Positions 47,449-58,701 are shown, counted from the stretch's first letter. The stretch is DNA of 64,000 nucleotides from Pseudomonadales bacterium (GCA_002708905.1 PAPM01000024.1:186001-250000); one strand, 5' to 3'. A program made the numbers and translations. The notes: generated by a model from the letters alone, not told the origin.

Positions 47449-48078
47449 ATGTCCCACCGTTATGAAGAACTGTTAGATCGTAATCCCATTCTGAACACTG
47501 GACTGGTTCCCATGGTTATAGAGCAGACGGCTCGAGGGGAGCGTTCCTTCGACATCTACTCACGCCTGCTGAAAGAGCGGGTGATATTCATGGTGGGGCA
47601 GGTAGAAGACCACATGGCCAACCTGATCGTTGCCCAGCTTCTGTTCCTGGAATCAGAAAATCCCGACAAAGACATTCACTTCTACATTAACTCTCCTGGC
47701 GGATCGGTTACTGCAGGCATGGCAATCTACGATACCATGCAGTTCATCAAGCCGGACGTGTCTACTATGTGTGTAGGTCAGGCCTGTTCAATGGGGTCTC
47801 TGTTGCTGACGGCCGGTGCAACTGGCAAGCGTTACTGCCTGCCGAACTCCAGGGTTATGATCCACCAGCCCCTGGGCGGTTTCCAAGGTCAGGCATCGGA
47901 TATCGAGATCCACGCCCGTGAAATCATCCAAATGAAAAAGCGCCTTAACGAAATTCTGGCGGGTCACACGGGTCAACCTATTGAGAAGATTGAGCAGGAT
48001 ACCGATAGGGATAACTTCATGAGTGCTTATGATGCAAAAGAATATGGCCTAGTAGACCAAGTGCTCGAGAAGCGTTAA
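47449..48078 (+). CDS. clpP: ATP-dependent Clp protease proteolytic subunit
   Basis: A 209-residue serine peptidase forming a 14-mer barrel. The catalytic Ser S114 ([11 protein letters not shown]) and His H139 (MIHQPLGG) are present, with an Asp in the later part (~188). It starts in its own transcription unit, 198 bp after tig, and probably continues into clpX, the unfoldase partner 131 bp downstream. Confidence 0.98.
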   Translation: MSHRYEELLDRNPILNTGLVPMVIEQTARGERSFDIYSRLLKERVIFMVGQVEDHMANLIVAQLLFLESENPDKDIHFYINSPGGSVTAGMAIYDTMQFIKPDVSTMCVGQACSMGSLLLTAGATGKRYCLPNSRVMIHQPLGGFQGQASDIEIHAREIIQMKKRLNEILAGHTGQPIEKIEQDTDRDNFMSAYDAKEYGLVDQVLEKR

Positions 48079-48209
48079 CTTTAAAATCAACTAGTTAAGA
48101 GTGCTTCCGAGATTTTACGTGAAAAATGCGGGAATCCTGGACTTGCAAAAACGGGGTTTTCGCTGCATCTTTCTATATGTAAAAGATGCAGGTCCGATGA
48201 GGTAAGTAA

Positions 48210-49511
48210 ATGACTGACGAAAGAGACGGCAAAGGCGAAGACAGCGGAAAGCTGCTCTATTGCTCTTTTTGTGGCAAAAGCCAACATGAAGTGCGCAAGC
48301 TCATTGCCGGACCCTCTGTTTTTATCTGTGATGAGTGTGTAGACCTCTGCAACGATATTATCCGTGAAGAAGTTCAGGAAGAAAGCAGCGACAGTACTTC
48401 AGACAAACTTCCCACACCTTCCGAAATTAAAACCATCCTGGATGACTATGTTATCGGTCAGTCGCGTGCCAAGAAGGTTTTGTCGGTAGCGGTTTATAAC
48501 CATTACAAGCGCTTGCGTTCCGGGTCTGCGAAATCGGCAAAAGGCAGTAATGCGGAAGTGGAGCTGGGCAAGAGCAACATTCTTCTAATTGGGCCTACCG
48601 GCAGTGGTAAGACACTTTTGGCAGAAACCCTGGCTCGGCTTCTTAATGTTCCCTTCACTATCGCGGACGCTACCACGCTCACTGAAGCAGGGTATGTAGG
48701 CGAAGATGTAGAGAATATTATTCAGAAACTGCTGCAGAAATGTGACTACGATGTCGAAAAAGCCCAGATGGGTATTGTCTACATCGATGAGATCGACAAG
48801 ATCTCCCGCAAATCTGATAACCCTTCCATCACCCGGGATGTTTCCGGCGAGGGTGTGCAACAGGCTTTGTTGAAACTCATAGAAGGCACTGTCGCTTCAG
48901 TACCGCCCCAGGGTGGACGCAAGCACCCTCAGCAGGAATTCCTGCAAGTGGATACTTCAAATATTTTGTTCATTTGTGGTGGCGCGTTTGCGGGGCTGGA
49001 TAAAGTCATCAGTGATCGTTCTGAGAAAAGCGGCATTGGCTTTTCGGCCACCGTTAAGAGCAAAGAAGACAAGCGTAATGTTGGTGAAACGCTGAAGGAA
49101 GTTGAGCCTGAAGATTTGGTTCGTTACGGCTTGATCCCTGAGTTTGTTGGTCGTCTTCCTGTTATTGCTACGCTTGAAGAACTGGATGAAGAAGCGTTGG
49201 TACAGATTCTCACCGAGCCAAAGAACTCGCTTACCAAACAATACAGCAAGTTGTTTGAACTGGATGATGTAGATCTGGATTTCCGCGAAGATGCTTTGGT
49301 TGCTGTGGCGAAGAAAGCGATGGAACGTAAAACCGGTGCACGGGGGTTGCGTTCCATTCTTGAATCAGTGTTGTTGGATACCATGTACGATGTACCTTCC
49401 ATGAAAAACCTGGTGAAGGTGGTTATCGATGGTGCGGTCATCAAAGGGGAATCTGAACCCCTGATGATTTACGAAAACAACGATCAAGCCAAAGCTGTTC
49501 CAGACGATTGA
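48210..49511 (+). CDS. clpX: ATP-dependent Clp protease ATP-binding subunit ClpX
   Basis: A 433-residue AAA+ unfoldase. The N-terminal zinc-binding domain has C18, C21, C40 and C43. The ATP loop is [16 protein letters not shown] (~127), Walker [10 protein letters not shown] (~193), and the [14 protein letters not shown] box is near 310. It feeds substrates, including those tagged by SsrA, to ClpP. A terminator follows the stop. Confidence 0.98.
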   Translation: MTDERDGKGEDSGKLLYCSFCGKSQHEVRKLIAGPSVFICDECVDLCNDIIREEVQEESSDSTSDKLPTPSEIKTILDDYVIGQSRAKKVLSVAVYNHYKRLRSGSAKSAKGSNAEVELGKSNILLIGPTGSGKTLLAETLARLLNVPFTIADATTLTEAGYVGEDVENIIQKLLQKCDYDVEKAQMGIVYIDEIDKISRKSDNPSITRDVSGEGVQQALLKLIEGTVASVPPQGGRKHPQQEFLQVDTSNILFICGGAFAGLDKVISDRSEKSGIGFSATVKSKEDKRNVGETLKEVEPEDLVRYGLIPEFVGRLPVIATLEELDEEALVQILTEPKNSLTKQYSKLFELDDVDLDFREDALVAVAKKAMERKTGARGLRSILESVLLDTMYDVPSMKNLVKVVIDGAVIKGESEPLMIYENNDQAKAVPDD

Positions 49512-49528
49512 TCGCTTTATACCTATGT

Positions 49529-49556
49529 AAAAAAGGGGCCTGATGGCCCCTTTTTC
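49529..49556 (+). terminator. Intrinsic terminator after clpX
   Basis: GGGGCC (49535-49540) and GGCCCC (49545-49550) with a TGAT loop, preceded by A residues and followed by TTTTTC. It separates clpX from lon. Confidence 0.9.
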
Positions 49557-49575
49557 TTCGATAATGCATGTTAGG

Positions 49576-49606
49576 CCCTTGATTATTTAGAGGGCTGGCC
49601 CCATTG
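49576..49606 (+). promoter_or_regulatory. Sigma-32-type heat-shock promoter of lon
   Basis: CCCTTGAT (49576-49583) and CCCCATTG (49599-49606) match the sigma-32 consensus (CTTGAAA, 11-16 bp, CCCCATNT) with a spacing of about 14 bp, 77 bp before the lon ATG. lon is a classic sigma-32 regulon member, which supports the reading. Confidence 0.65.
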
Positions 49607-49682
49607 TAGTTACATACTTATGTCGACCGGCACGATAATTGAATCAAGCTAGTCACACCCTTTTCTTCAACAGGTACTGGCA

Positions 49683-52100
49683 ATGGCATTTCCCAGCGAA
49701 GCAAAACAATTTCCGTTACTGGCCCTCCGCGATGTAGTGGTTTATCCCCATATGGTGATACCGCTGTTCGTTGGTCGTGAAAAGTCGATCAAGGCGTTGG
49801 AAGAGGCCATGGAAAGCGACAAGCAGATCGTGCTTGTCGCCCAGGTAAACGCCTCTGACGATGATCCTGCACCGAGTGATCTGTATCAGGTGGGTACAAT
49901 TGCAACCATTCTGCAACTGCTCAAGCTCCCTGATGGCACTGTGAAAGTATTGGTGGAAGGGGCTAGTCGAGCGTTCACCAAGAATGTCACATTGGACGAT
50001 GGATACCTTAAGGCAGAAGTGAAGGAAACGCCTTTTTCCAGTGTGGATGAACGGGAAGGGGAAGTGCTGGTTCGCTCTCTTCTGTCCCAGTTTGAACAGT
50101 ACGTTAAACTCAGCAAGAAGGTTGCTTCTGAAATTCTTACTTCGGTCAGCAATATTGAAGAGCCCGGTCGCTTGTCCGATACCATTGCTGCTCACCTTGC
50201 ACTGAAAATCCAGGATAAACAACGCATCCTGGAAATCTTTGATATCCGCGAGCGTATCGATCACCTGATGGCATTAATGGAAGGTGAAATTGATCTGCTG
50301 CAAGTTGAAAAACGGATTCGCGGCCGTGTTAAGAAACAAATGGAGAAGAGCCAGCGCGAGTACTATTTGAATGAGCAGATGAAAGCCATTCAAAAAGAAC
50401 TGGGTGACCTGGAAGAGAGTGGCAACGAGCTGGAAGAATTTGAGAAAAAAATCGAATCTTCCGGTATGACGAAAGAAGCCAAAGAAAAAGCCCGCGCTGA
50501 ACTGAATAAATTGAAGATGATGTCTCCCATGTCGGCGGAGGCAACGGTTGTGCGAAGCTATCTCGACTGGATGGTGAACTTACCCTGGAAGAAGAAGAGT
50601 AAGGTTCGCCACGATCTCAAGAAAGCCAAGGAAATTCTTGACCAGGATCATTACGGCCTGGATGAGGTGAAGGAACGCATTCTTGAGTACCTTGCTGTGC
50701 AAGCTCGGGTAAACAAGATTCGTGGTCCGGTTCTGTGTCTGGTGGGGCCTCCTGGGGTAGGTAAAACCTCTCTTGGGCAATCCATTGCGAAGGCTACAAA
50801 CAGAAAGTTTGTCAGAATGGCGTTGGGCGGAGTCCGTGATGAAGCAGAGATCCGTGGTCACCGTCGCACCTATATTGGCTCAATGCCTGGAAAGTTGGTG
50901 CAGAAAATATCCAAAGTAGGGGTAAAGAATCCTTTGTTCCTGCTTGATGAAATCGACAAGATGGGTGTGGATATGCGAGGCGATCCGGCTTCAGCATTGC
51001 TGGAGGTTTTGGATCCTGAGCAGAACAATACGTTTAACGACCATTACCTTGAAGTCGATTATGATTTGTCTGATGTGCTGTTCATTTGTACTTCAAACTC
51101 CATGAATATCCCTGCACCTCTACTTGATCGGATGGAAGTTATTCGTATCCCCGGTTATACAGAAGATGAGAAGCTGAATATTGCGCAGCAATACCTGGTG
51201 CCCAAGCAGCGCAAGATGAATGGGTTGAAAGACGAAGAGCTCGTCATGAGTGATGACTCTATTCGCCACCTCATCCGTTACTACACCCGTGAGTCCGGTG
51301 TGCGCGGTTTGGAACGTGAAATTGCCAAGGTATGCCGCAAACATGTTAAGGAAAATGTGCTCAGTTCTACTTTGGACCCCATTACAATCAGCCCTGAACT
51401 GCTGGAAGACTATAGTGGTGTAAGGAAATTCAATTACGGCAAGAAAGAAGATGAAGATCGTATTGGTCAAGTTACCGGATTAGCCTGGACCTCAGTTGGG
51501 GGCGAATTGCTCACCATTGAAGCGGCTGCGGTCCCGGGTAAAGGGCGCCAGATTCGAACCGGGTCATTGGGCGATGTGATGCAGGAATCCATTCAGGCAG
51601 CGCTGACGGTGGTTAGAAGCCGGTCGCATATGCTGGGTATTTCCCCCGAATTCCATGATAAAAACGATATTCATATTCATGTTCCTGAAGGGGCTACACC
51701 GAAAGATGGTCCGAGTGCAGGTATTGGCATGTGCACCGCTTTGGTGTCGGTGTTGACCAATATTCCGGTGCGGTCTGATGTGGCTATGACGGGTGAAATT
51801 ACGCTGCGTGGTCAGGTATTACCAATAGGGGGGCTGAAGGAGAAATTGTTGGCGGCCCACCGCGGTGGTATCACAACGATTATCATTCCAAAGGAAAATG
51901 AACGGGATCTAAAAGAAATTCCAGACAACATAAAAGAAGATTTGGATATCCATTGCGTTAAATGGATTGACGAAGTTCTGGAGCTTGCGCTGGTCAGTAT
52001 GCCTGAACCCTGTCCTGAAAAAGCAACTACCGACTCGGTTGAATTAGCCTCTCGCGATGAAGCCGAAGACGACGATAACGACAGACTAAGTACTCACTAA
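49683..52100 (+). CDS. lon: Endopeptidase La (Lon protease)
   Basis: An 805-residue AAA+ protease. The N-terminal LAN substrate-binding domain (~10-205) begins [20 protein letters not shown]. The AAA+ module has the ATP loop [14 protein letters not shown] (~355) and Walker [13 protein letters not shown]. The C-terminal peptidase has the Ser-Lys dyad S678 (DGPSAGIGM) and K721 (LKEK). It degrades misfolded and regulatory proteins. The acidic C-terminal tail after ~770 is not conserved. Confidence 0.98.
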   Translation: MAFPSEAKQFPLLALRDVVVYPHMVIPLFVGREKSIKALEEAMESDKQIVLVAQVNASDDDPAPSDLYQVGTIATILQLLKLPDGTVKVLVEGASRAFTKNVTLDDGYLKAEVKETPFSSVDEREGEVLVRSLLSQFEQYVKLSKKVASEILTSVSNIEEPGRLSDTIAAHLALKIQDKQRILEIFDIRERIDHLMALMEGEIDLLQVEKRIRGRVKKQMEKSQREYYLNEQMKAIQKELGDLEESGNELEEFEKKIESSGMTKEAKEKARAELNKLKMMSPMSAEATVVRSYLDWMVNLPWKKKSKVRHDLKKAKEILDQDHYGLDEVKERILEYLAVQARVNKIRGPVLCLVGPPGVGKTSLGQSIAKATNRKFVRMALGGVRDEAEIRGHRRTYIGSMPGKLVQKISKVGVKNPLFLLDEIDKMGVDMRGDPASALLEVLDPEQNNTFNDHYLEVDYDLSDVLFICTSNSMNIPAPLLDRMEVIRIPGYTEDEKLNIAQQYLVPKQRKMNGLKDEELVMSDDSIRHLIRYYTRESGVRGLEREIAKVCRKHVKENVLSSTLDPITISPELLEDYSGVRKFNYGKKEDEDRIGQVTGLAWTSVGGELLTIEAAAVPGKGRQIRTGSLGDVMQESIQAALTVVRSRSHMLGISPEFHDKNDIHIHVPEGATPKDGPSAGIGMCTALVSVLTNIPVRSDVAMTGEITLRGQVLPIGGLKEKLLAAHRGGITTIIIPKENERDLKEIPDNIKEDLDIHCVKWIDEVLELALVSMPEPCPEKATTDSVELASRDEAEDDDNDRLSTH

Positions 52101-52106
52101 GTAAAG

Positions 52107-52140
52107 AAACGGGCCGGATATTTTTTCAGGCCCGTTTACT
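52107..52140 (+). terminator. Intrinsic terminator after lon
   Basis: AAACGGGCC (52107-52115) and GGCCCGTTT (52129-52137) form a 9-bp stem with a 13-nt loop, 6 bp after the lon stop. The following T-run is short and broken (TTTACTTT). Confidence 0.7.
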
Positions 52141-52249
52141 TTCATGCAAAGTAGAGTTATTAGTTTGCTTCCAAATCCTAAAAAATAAGATAAGAATTCC
52201 GTAAAAATGACTTGAAAAAAATTATTTATCTGCAGCTTGAGGGGTGCGC

Positions 52250-52279
52250 TTGACAGCCCTTTTTGGCAGTTGGTATAAA
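52250..52279 (+). promoter_or_regulatory. Strong promoter of hupB
   Basis: A perfect -35 TTGACA (52250-52255) and a -10 TATAAA (52274-52279) spaced by 18 bp, with a TG two bases upstream of the -10 (extended -10 form). This predicts a start near 52287 and a leader of about 110 nt before the hupB GTG, fitting a highly expressed nucleoid protein. Confidence 0.75.
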
Positions 52280-52397
52280 GTTGCTCCACCGCGAAAGACG
52301 GGGCCTCAACGGTCCACAGGCCGAAAGTTTTTCACCTAAATAGAGCCAAGATTCTTGGTCAAATCCGCAGACATAATTCTTTTAAAAGGGGAGTCTT

Positions 52398-52673
52398 GTG
52401 AACAAATCTGAATTGATCGACGCCATTGCAGCTTCTGCTGACATTCCAAAAGCTCAAGCCGGTCGTGCACTGGATGCAGTTATTGACACTGTAACCGGCG
52501 CTTTGCAACAAAATGATCAGGTCGTTCTGGTTGGCTTTGGCACTTTTGCCGTTAAAGATCGTGCCGCTCGCAGCGGACGTAATCCACAAACTGGTCAGCC
52601 TATCGAAATTCCTGCCGCCAAAATCCCTACATTTAAGCCAGGTAAAGCGCTTAAAGACGCGGTTAACGGTTAA
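52398..52673 (+). CDS. hupB: DNA-binding protein HU-beta
   Basis: A 91-residue histone-like HU/IHF family protein that bends and compacts DNA. It has the [20 protein letters not shown] start, the [21 protein letters not shown] arm entry (the DNA-binding beta ribbon, split here as ~47-67) and the [16 protein letters not shown] end. The start is GTG with GGGGAG 6 bp upstream. Position after lon is the standard location of hupB. Confidence 0.97.
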   Translation: MNKSELIDAIAASADIPKAQAGRALDAVIDTVTGALQQNDQVVLVGFGTFAVKDRAARSGRNPQTGQPIEIPAAKIPTFKPGKALKDAVNG

Positions 52674-52810
52674 GACCTGTTAATGGTTGCCCCGAGTTTC
52701 ATCACTGAAAACGAAAACAATAATAATTGAATAGACCGAACATGGTCGCTTTAGAGCATCCCAGTTTGGCTAAAAAATATTCTAAATCATTTAATTATTT
52801 ACGGAGTTCC

Positions 52811-52887
52811 GGAGCGGTAGTTCAGTTGGTTAGAATACCGGCCTGTCACGCCGGGGGTCGCGGGTTCGAGCCCCGTCCGCTCCGCCA
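52811..52887 (+). tRNA. tRNA-Asp (anticodon GUC)
   Basis: A 77-nt cloverleaf with acceptor arms GGAGCGG/CCGCTCC, anticodon loop CTGTCAC (GTC) between CCGGC and GCCGG, T loop GGTTCGAGCC and an encoded CCA. An AT-rich promoter-like region (TTGGCT at 52766-52771, TTTAAT at 52790-52795) lies just upstream. Confidence 0.97.
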
Positions 52888-52935
52888 ACACCGTCGTTTG
52901 CGGTTTTCAGTGAATGAAGCCTCAAGTAAGATTGA

Positions 52936-52972
52936 AGAGAAGCGTATCTATGATACGCTTCTCTTTTTGTTT
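52936..52972 (+). terminator. Intrinsic terminator after tRNA-Asp
   Basis: AGAGAAGCGTATC (52936-52948) and GATACGCTTCTCT (52952-52964) form a perfect 13-bp stem with a 3-nt loop, followed by TTTTGTTTTT. It closes the tRNA-Asp transcript ahead of ppiD. Confidence 0.92.
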
Positions 52973-53003
52973 TTAGGGAATCCCCTTTTGGAGCGAACAG
53001 ATC

Positions 53004-54893
53004 ATGCAGCAGTTTCGTAATTTGCTTAGAGGTTGGCTGGGCAAACTTCTGCTTATTATTTTTATTCTCCCTTTTGCTTTCTTCGGGATAGAAGGGATCT
53101 TCAATTCAAACAGCAGCCAGGATGTTGCCTTTGTTGTTAACGGCGTTGAGATCTCCAAGATTGAGGTAAGCCGCGGTATCGAGAACCAGCGTCGCAATCT
53201 CAAACAGCAAATGGGAGGCAACATCGACGACTCATTCTTGACCGACGAATTGCTACGCCCTCGCGTCGTTGAAGGTCTGATTCAGAAAGAACTCATCCGA
53301 CAGGCCTCTGAAAAGGAGGGCTTGGCGGTTTCCAGTAGCTTGGTGAAGTCCTACGTTCGTTCACTGCCCCAATTCCAGGATGAATCCGGAGAGTTCTCCA
53401 ACGATAAGCTGGAATCGTTGCTGGTTCAGGCTAATTTCAGCAAAGCCAGGCTGTTTGATGCCGTTCAGGAGAGCATGGTGTTGGAGCAGCTGCAATCCGG
53501 GATCGGCAAAACGGCCTTTATCACCTCTCCCGAACTTGAGTATATCGTTAAGCTGAACGGCCAGACCCGTACCATCAGTTATGCGACACTGAAAGCGGCC
53601 CCCCTGAAAGACTCTATTGAGCTGACACCGGCTGAAATTGAGGCCTACTACGAGCAGAACAAGGTTCAGTACCGTACCCAGGAGAAGGTTAAGGTCCACT
53701 ATGTGGCGGTGTCGCTGGAAGACTTTATGGATGATGTCACGGTGGAGGAGGCTGATCTCCTCGCCGCTTATGAAGATTACCGAAAAGAGTTGGTTTCTCA
53801 GGAACGTCGGCGCGCTTCCCATATATTGGTGGAAGTCACCGACGAGCGCAGTGATGAAGAGGCGAAAGCTCGTATTGAAGAAGCTCAGAAGAAGCTGGAT
53901 TCTGGGGTGGTTTTTGAAGATCTGGCGAAAGAGTATTCTGATGACATTGCCACGGCGGGATCGGGTGGTGACCTGGACTATGCCGGCCGCGGACTGTTTG
54001 ATCCGGCCTTTGAAGACGCCTTATTTGGACTCGCTAAAGAAGGAGACGTGACTGGACTGGTCAAGACCGAGTTCGGTTATCACATCATTAAGCTGACGGG
54101 TATCGAAACCCCGGAAGTGGCGACCTACGATGAAAAGAAACAGGAACTGGAGCAGTCTTTAAAGCAACAGCTGGCTCGGGAGAAACTGGACGAAGCGGTT
54201 GATGACATCAGCCGAATGGCATTTGAATCCGGAGATTTGCAGCTGATATCCGAGGCCTACGGCGAGCCGGTGCAAACCACTGATTTCTTTACTGCCAGAG
54301 GTGGTGCCGGTGTTGCGTCTGACCCCGACTTCATCGCAGCCGCCTTTTCTGCGCCTGTACTGGAAGAGGGTCACAATAGTGATGTGGTTGAACTCCCCAA
54401 CAATACTGTGGGTGTACTGCGACTGGCTGAGCACGAACAGGCCCGTGATCAAACTCTGCAGGAAGTGGAAGAGCAGGTTAAGTCGGCTTTGACCCAGCAG
54501 AAAATACGAGAGTTGGCCAAAGAAAAAGGCGAGCAAATTGTTGCCAGGCTGATCGAGGGCGCCGATCTCAGTAGCATTGGTGAAGAGTTTGGTTTGGAGT
54601 GGAAACAGGATGTGGCGGTTACCCGCCAGAGTGGAGAAGTATCACGCCCTATCATCTCCAAGGCCTTTGAAATGCCGAAACCGGTTGCAGAAAAGCCCAG
54701 CGTTGATAAGGTTGCGCTGCCGAGCGGTGACCAGGAGATTGTGGTTCTGACCAGTGTGTCTGAAGGCCAGTTTGACCTGGGAGAAACAGAGGCTCTGCAG
54801 GCAAAGGCCTCCGCCGCACAGCAATTTGGCACCGTGGATTTCAACAACTATGTTGCGTCTTTGAAAGACAGTGCTGAAATTGACATGCGTTAA
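53004..54893 (+). CDS. ppiD: Periplasmic folding chaperone PpiD (SurA N-terminal and parvulin domains)
   Basis: A 629-residue protein anchored in the inner membrane by one N-terminal helix (~12-32), with most of the protein in the periplasm. A SurA_N-type chaperone region is followed by a parvulin domain (~268-360) with ASHILVEVTDERSDEEAKA and FGYHIIKLTGIETPE, then a further C-terminal chaperone region. PpiD binds emerging outer-membrane and periplasmic proteins at the Sec translocon. Its own parvulin domain is often inactive. The hupB-tRNA-ppiD order is conserved in Pseudomonas relatives. Confidence 0.95.
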   Translation: MQQFRNLLRGWLGKLLLIIFILPFAFFGIEGIFNSNSSQDVAFVVNGVEISKIEVSRGIENQRRNLKQQMGGNIDDSFLTDELLRPRVVEGLIQKELIRQASEKEGLAVSSSLVKSYVRSLPQFQDESGEFSNDKLESLLVQANFSKARLFDAVQESMVLEQLQSGIGKTAFITSPELEYIVKLNGQTRTISYATLKAAPLKDSIELTPAEIEAYYEQNKVQYRTQEKVKVHYVAVSLEDFMDDVTVEEADLLAAYEDYRKELVSQERRRASHILVEVTDERSDEEAKARIEEAQKKLDSGVVFEDLAKEYSDDIATAGSGGDLDYAGRGLFDPAFEDALFGLAKEGDVTGLVKTEFGYHIIKLTGIETPEVATYDEKKQELEQSLKQQLAREKLDEAVDDISRMAFESGDLQLISEAYGEPVQTTDFFTARGGAGVASDPDFIAAAFSAPVLEEGHNSDVVELPNNTVGVLRLAEHEQARDQTLQEVEEQVKSALTQQKIRELAKEKGEQIVARLIEGADLSSIGEEFGLEWKQDVAVTRQSGEVSRPIISKAFEMPKPVAEKPSVDKVALPSGDQEIVVLTSVSEGQFDLGETEALQAKASAAQQFGTVDFNNYVASLKDSAEIDMR

Positions 54894-54917
54894 CTTAGGC
54901 TAAATAGTCTAAACTTT

Positions 54918-54955
54918 AAAAAAGCCCCGAACTTCTCCAAGTTCGGGGCTTTTTT
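54918..54955. terminator. Bidirectional terminator between ppiD and yejF
   Basis: AGCCCCGAACTT (54923-54934) and AAGTTCGGGGCT (54939-54950) form a perfect 12-bp stem with a CTCC loop, flanked by an A-run on the left and a T-run on the right. It serves ppiD and the convergent yej operon. Confidence 0.93.
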
Positions 54956-54973
54956 GTTTATCACGTTCGCGTG

Positions 54974-56572
54974 CTAGAGCGCGAAGGCGGAATTGATTAA
55001 CTCTTTCGTGTATTCATTTTGGGGTGAGCTGAAAATAGCATCTGCTGGGCCATATTCCAGAGCCTTGCCTTGTTTTAATACCAAAACGTCATGAGCGATG
55101 GTCTTCACGACTTTCAGGTCGTGACTAATAAACAGGTAGGAGAAACCGTGTTTTTGCTGCAGCGATCTCAACAGGTCCATCAGCTGCGCTTGAATAGAGC
55201 GGTCCAGGGCGGATGTCGGTTCATCCAATACAATCAATTCCGGTTCCAGAATCAAGGCTCGGGCAATGGCGATGCGTTGACGTTGACCGCCGGAAAACTC
55301 ATGGGGGAAGCGATGTCGCATTTCAGGGTCCAATCCCACTTCCTGCAATGCGTTGATGACTTTGGCTTCGCGTTCTTTTTTCGATCCGATATTATGGATG
55401 TTCAACCCTTCCGCTACGATCTCTTCGATGCTCATCCTGGGGGATAAACTGCTGAAAGGATCCTGAAAAACGATCTGCATACGCTTTCTCAGGGGGCGCA
55501 CCTGTTGAGTGTTGAGATGCTCCAGCTCCTGCGCATTGAACCGTATGCTGCCTTTGCTCTCGATTAATTTGAGTAAAGCCTGAACCAGGGTTGTCTTGCC
55601 AGAGCCGCTTTCACCCACAATACCCAGTGTGTAGCCTTTTTTGATGGTAAAACTAATGTCGTCCACGGCTTTGATATGACCCACCGTGTGCTTGAATACG
55701 CCGCGCTTGATTGGGAACCAGACCCGTAAGGACTGTACGTCCATAACGGAGGCGGAGTCCTGGCTGGTCTCTACTGGAGACCCGCTGGGCTCAGCCGCTA
55801 ACAGAGATTTGGTGTATTCATGTTTAGGGTCTTTGAAAAGCAGCGGTGTCTCGTTTACCTCCACCAACTTGCCCTGGGTCATTACGCCAACTCGGTGAGC
55901 ATACCGCTTTACGATGCCCAAATCGTGGGTGATGAGCAAGACGGTCATACCCAGCTTTTGCTGCAACTCTTTCAACAGATTGAGCACTTGCTTCTGGATG
56001 GTTACGTCCAGCGCTGTAGTCGGCTCATCAGCGATCAGTATCTCGGGCTCATTTGCCAGGGCCATGGCGATCATAACCCTTTGCCGTTGCCCACCTGACA
56101 ACTGATGAGGATAAGATCTCAGTCTTGTTTCCGGTTCAGGTATGCCAACCAGGTTGAGTAATTCGAGAATTCTGGCAGTAACCGCTTTCCCCGTTAACCC
56201 GCGGTGTATTTTCAATACTTCCCCAATTTGTTTTTGTACGGTGTGCAGTGGGTTCAGGGCCGTGAGCGGTTCTTGAAATACCATCCCAATGCGGTTGCCA
56301 CGTATTTTTCGAATTTCATCAGGCGTCTTCTTTAGCAGGTCCTGGTTTTCAAACAGAATTCGACCGGACTTGTAATGGGTGATCGACTTGGGCAGCAACT
56401 GAGTGATCGCCATCGCCGTCACCGATTTACCCGATCCGCTCTCGCCCACTAAAGCAAACATCTCACCCTGTTTAAGCTCAAAACTTACCCCGCTTACAGC
56501 ATTGTTTTCATGTGCGCCTTGCTGAAAGGAGATAGAAAGTGACTCGATTTTCAAAACAGTGTTATCGCTCAT
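54974..56572 (-). CDS. yejF: Peptide ABC transporter ATP-binding protein, YejF-type fused double ATPase
   Basis: A 532-residue protein with two complete ABC ATPase domains. The first has the ATP loop [19 protein letters not shown] (~38) and signature [12 protein letters not shown]. The second has [15 protein letters not shown] (~318) and [15 protein letters not shown]. Each ends with the oligopeptide-transporter C-terminal extension. The fused form matches E. coli YejF, which powers YejBE. It is the last gene of the operon, 12 bp after yejE. Confidence 0.95.
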   Translation of the reverse strand: MSDNTVLKIESLSISFQQGAHENNAVSGVSFELKQGEMFALVGESGSGKSVTAMAITQLLPKSITHYKSGRILFENQDLLKKTPDEIRKIRGNRIGMVFQEPLTALNPLHTVQKQIGEVLKIHRGLTGKAVTARILELLNLVGIPEPETRLRSYPHQLSGGQRQRVMIAMALANEPEILIADEPTTALDVTIQKQVLNLLKELQQKLGMTVLLITHDLGIVKRYAHRVGVMTQGKLVEVNETPLLFKDPKHEYTKSLLAAEPSGSPVETSQDSASVMDVQSLRVWFPIKRGVFKHTVGHIKAVDDISFTIKKGYTLGIVGESGSGKTTLVQALLKLIESKGSIRFNAQELEHLNTQQVRPLRKRMQIVFQDPFSSLSPRMSIEEIVAEGLNIHNIGSKKEREAKVINALQEVGLDPEMRHRFPHEFSGGQRQRIAIARALILEPELIVLDEPTSALDRSIQAQLMDLLRSLQQKHGFSYLFISHDLKVVKTIAHDVLVLKQGKALEYGPADAIFSSPQNEYTKELINSAFAL

Positions 56573-56584
56573 CTTGCTACCTTG

Positions 56585-57607
56585 TCAGCTGGCTCGGGGG
56601 TCAAATGCATCGCGGAAAGCCTCGCCAATGAAGACCAGCAGGGTCAACATAATGCTGAGCACACAAAAGGCGCTGATGCCTAACCAGGGGGCTTGAAGAT
56701 TGGATTTGCCCTGTGAAACCAGCTCTCCCAATGAAGGCGACCCTGGTGGTAAGCCAAATCCCAGGAAGTCCAGGGCGGTTAGTGTGGTGATGGAACCAGT
56801 CAGGATAAAGGGCATGAACGTAATGGTGGCGACCATGGCGTTAGGTAAAATATGCTTGAACATGATGCTGGTGTCATCAAGGCCTAGCGCTTTTGCCGCT
56901 TTTACATACTCCAGATTACGCCCTCTGAGAAACTCGGCGCGGACCACTGGTACCAGAGTCATCCAGCTGAACAGCAGCATGATACCCAACAGCCACCAAA
57001 AATTCGGTTTGACGATGCTGGAGAGTATGATCAGCAGGAAAAGTGTGGGCAGTGAGGACCAGATTTCAATAAATCGTTGTCCGAACAGATCGGTTTTACC
57101 ACCGTGATACCCCTGCAGAGCACCGGCTACGATTCCGACAACAGAGCTGAAAATGGTTAACACCAAGCCGAACAGAACCGAGATCCTGAACCCGTAAATC
57201 ACCCGGGCCAGCACATCGCGACCCTGATCATCCGTCCCCAGATAGTTCACGCTGTCTGGAGCTGAGGGTGCAGGAGTAGTGAGATCATAGTTGATCGTGT
57301 CATAGCTAAAGCGCACCGGCGGATAAATCATCCAGCCTTTCTCGTTGATGAGATCGACCACATATTCATCCCGATAGTCTGCTTCCGTGGGCAGGTCGCC
57401 GCCAAATTCAAGCTCCGAATAGGTATAGAGGACGGGATAGTAGTACTGCCCGTCAAATTTGATGAGCAGGGGCTTGTCATTGGCCAGTAGTTCTGCAAAA
57501 AGACTGACGAAAAAGAGTAGCAAAAAGAGCCAAAGAGAATACCAGCCCCGTTTGTTGGCTTTGAAACGTTGAAAACGCCGCTGATTGATGGGAGTGAAAT
57601 TGAACAA
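56585..57607 (-). CDS. yejE: ABC transporter permease YejE
   Basis: A 340-residue inner-membrane permease of the DppC/OppC class. It has an N-terminal helix (~22-42), a periplasmic stretch (~45-130) with the conserved FSYDTINYDL and NYLGTDDQGRDVLARVIYGF, and a permease core with the EAA loop EYVKAAKALGLDD (~222). Its ATG is 2 bp from the yejB stop, so the two permease genes are coupled. Confidence 0.95.
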   Translation of the reverse strand: MFNFTPINQRRFQRFKANKRGWYSLWLFLLLFFVSLFAELLANDKPLLIKFDGQYYYPVLYTYSELEFGGDLPTEADYRDEYVVDLINEKGWMIYPPVRFSYDTINYDLTTPAPSAPDSVNYLGTDDQGRDVLARVIYGFRISVLFGLVLTIFSSVVGIVAGALQGYHGGKTDLFGQRFIEIWSSLPTLFLLIILSSIVKPNFWWLLGIMLLFSWMTLVPVVRAEFLRGRNLEYVKAAKALGLDDTSIMFKHILPNAMVATITFMPFILTGSITTLTALDFLGFGLPPGSPSLGELVSQGKSNLQAPWLGISAFCVLSIMLTLLVFIGEAFRDAFDPRAS

Positions 57608-57609
57608 GT

Positions 57610-58695
57610 TTACCCCCTGGACTCGAAATCAATTCTGGGATCGACCAGGGTGTATGTGACATCGCTGATCAATCCCACCACCAGGGAGATAAGGGTAAAG
57701 ATAAACAGGGTCCCAAAGATAACCGGATAATCTCGCGACAGAATGGATTCAAAACCCAAAAGACCAAGGCCGTCCAGAGAGAAGATGACTTCTATCAGGA
57801 ATGCACCGGTGAAAAATATAGACACCAGGGCACCAGGGATGCCGGCGATGATAATCAGCATTGCATTTCGGAATACATGACCATAGAGAACCTGTGTTTC
57901 TGTCAGGCCTTTTGCGCGGGCTGTCACTACATATTGCTTGCCGATTTCGTCCAGAAAAGAGTTTTTTGTCAGCATGGTCAGTGTAGCGAAGCTGCCGATA
58001 ACCAGGGCAGTAATGGGTAAAGCCAAATGCCAGAAATAATCCAGGATTTTGCCCATCAATGACAATTCGTCAAAGTTCGGTGAGGTAAGGCCTCTGAGGG
58101 GGAACCAGTTCAGGTAGGTGCCTCCGGCAAAAACCACAATAAGAAAGATGGCGAACAGGAAGGAGGGTATCGCATTGCCGATGATGACGATCGTGCTGGT
58201 CCATATGTCAAAGCTTTCGCCGTTCTTGATGGCTTTCCGGATGCCAAGTGGAATGGAAATCAGATAGACCAAAAGCGTTGACCATAAACCCAATGAGATG
58301 GAGACCGGCATTTTCTCCAGCACCAGATCGACCACGCTTTTGTCCCGGAAGAAGCTTTCGCCAAAATCCAGAGTAAAATAGCTTTTTACCATAATCAGGA
58401 ATCGCTCCCAGGCTGGTTTGTCAAAGCCGTACATTTTCTCGATCTTGGCAATCAGTTCCGGGTCCAGTCCCTGGGCACCTCGGTAATTGGAGTTGCTGCT
58501 GGTGTTGGTACGGACTTCTGACTGGGCGCCGCTCCCGATTCTCGCGGCTGCTCCACCTTCAATCCCCTCCAGTTGGGCAATCATTTGTTCAACAGGCCCA
58601 CCGGGAGCGGCCTGTATGATAACAAAATTCAATGTGAGAATTCCCAACAGTGTAGGAACGATCAACAGTAGGCGACGTATTATGTATGCCAGCAT
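57610..58695 (-). CDS. yejB: ABC transporter permease YejB
   Basis: A 361-residue permease of the DppB class with helices spread along the protein and the EAA loop [20 protein letters not shown] (~251-270). The start [20 protein letters not shown] is the family opening, with [13 protein letters not shown] (~32) and [20 protein letters not shown] as YejB-specific blocks. It forms the channel with YejE. The ATG is 6 bp after the upstream yejA stop. Confidence 0.95.
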   Translation of the reverse strand: MLAYIIRRLLLIVPTLLGILTLNFVIIQAAPGGPVEQMIAQLEGIEGGAAARIGSGAQSEVRTNTSSNSNYRGAQGLDPELIAKIEKMYGFDKPAWERFLIMVKSYFTLDFGESFFRDKSVVDLVLEKMPVSISLGLWSTLLVYLISIPLGIRKAIKNGESFDIWTSTIVIIGNAIPSFLFAIFLIVVFAGGTYLNWFPLRGLTSPNFDELSLMGKILDYFWHLALPITALVIGSFATLTMLTKNSFLDEIGKQYVVTARAKGLTETQVLYGHVFRNAMLIIIAGIPGALVSIFFTGAFLIEVIFSLDGLGLLGFESILSRDYPVIFGTLFIFTLISLVVGLISDVTYTLVDPRIDFESRG

Positions 58696-58701
58696 AGGCG
58701 T

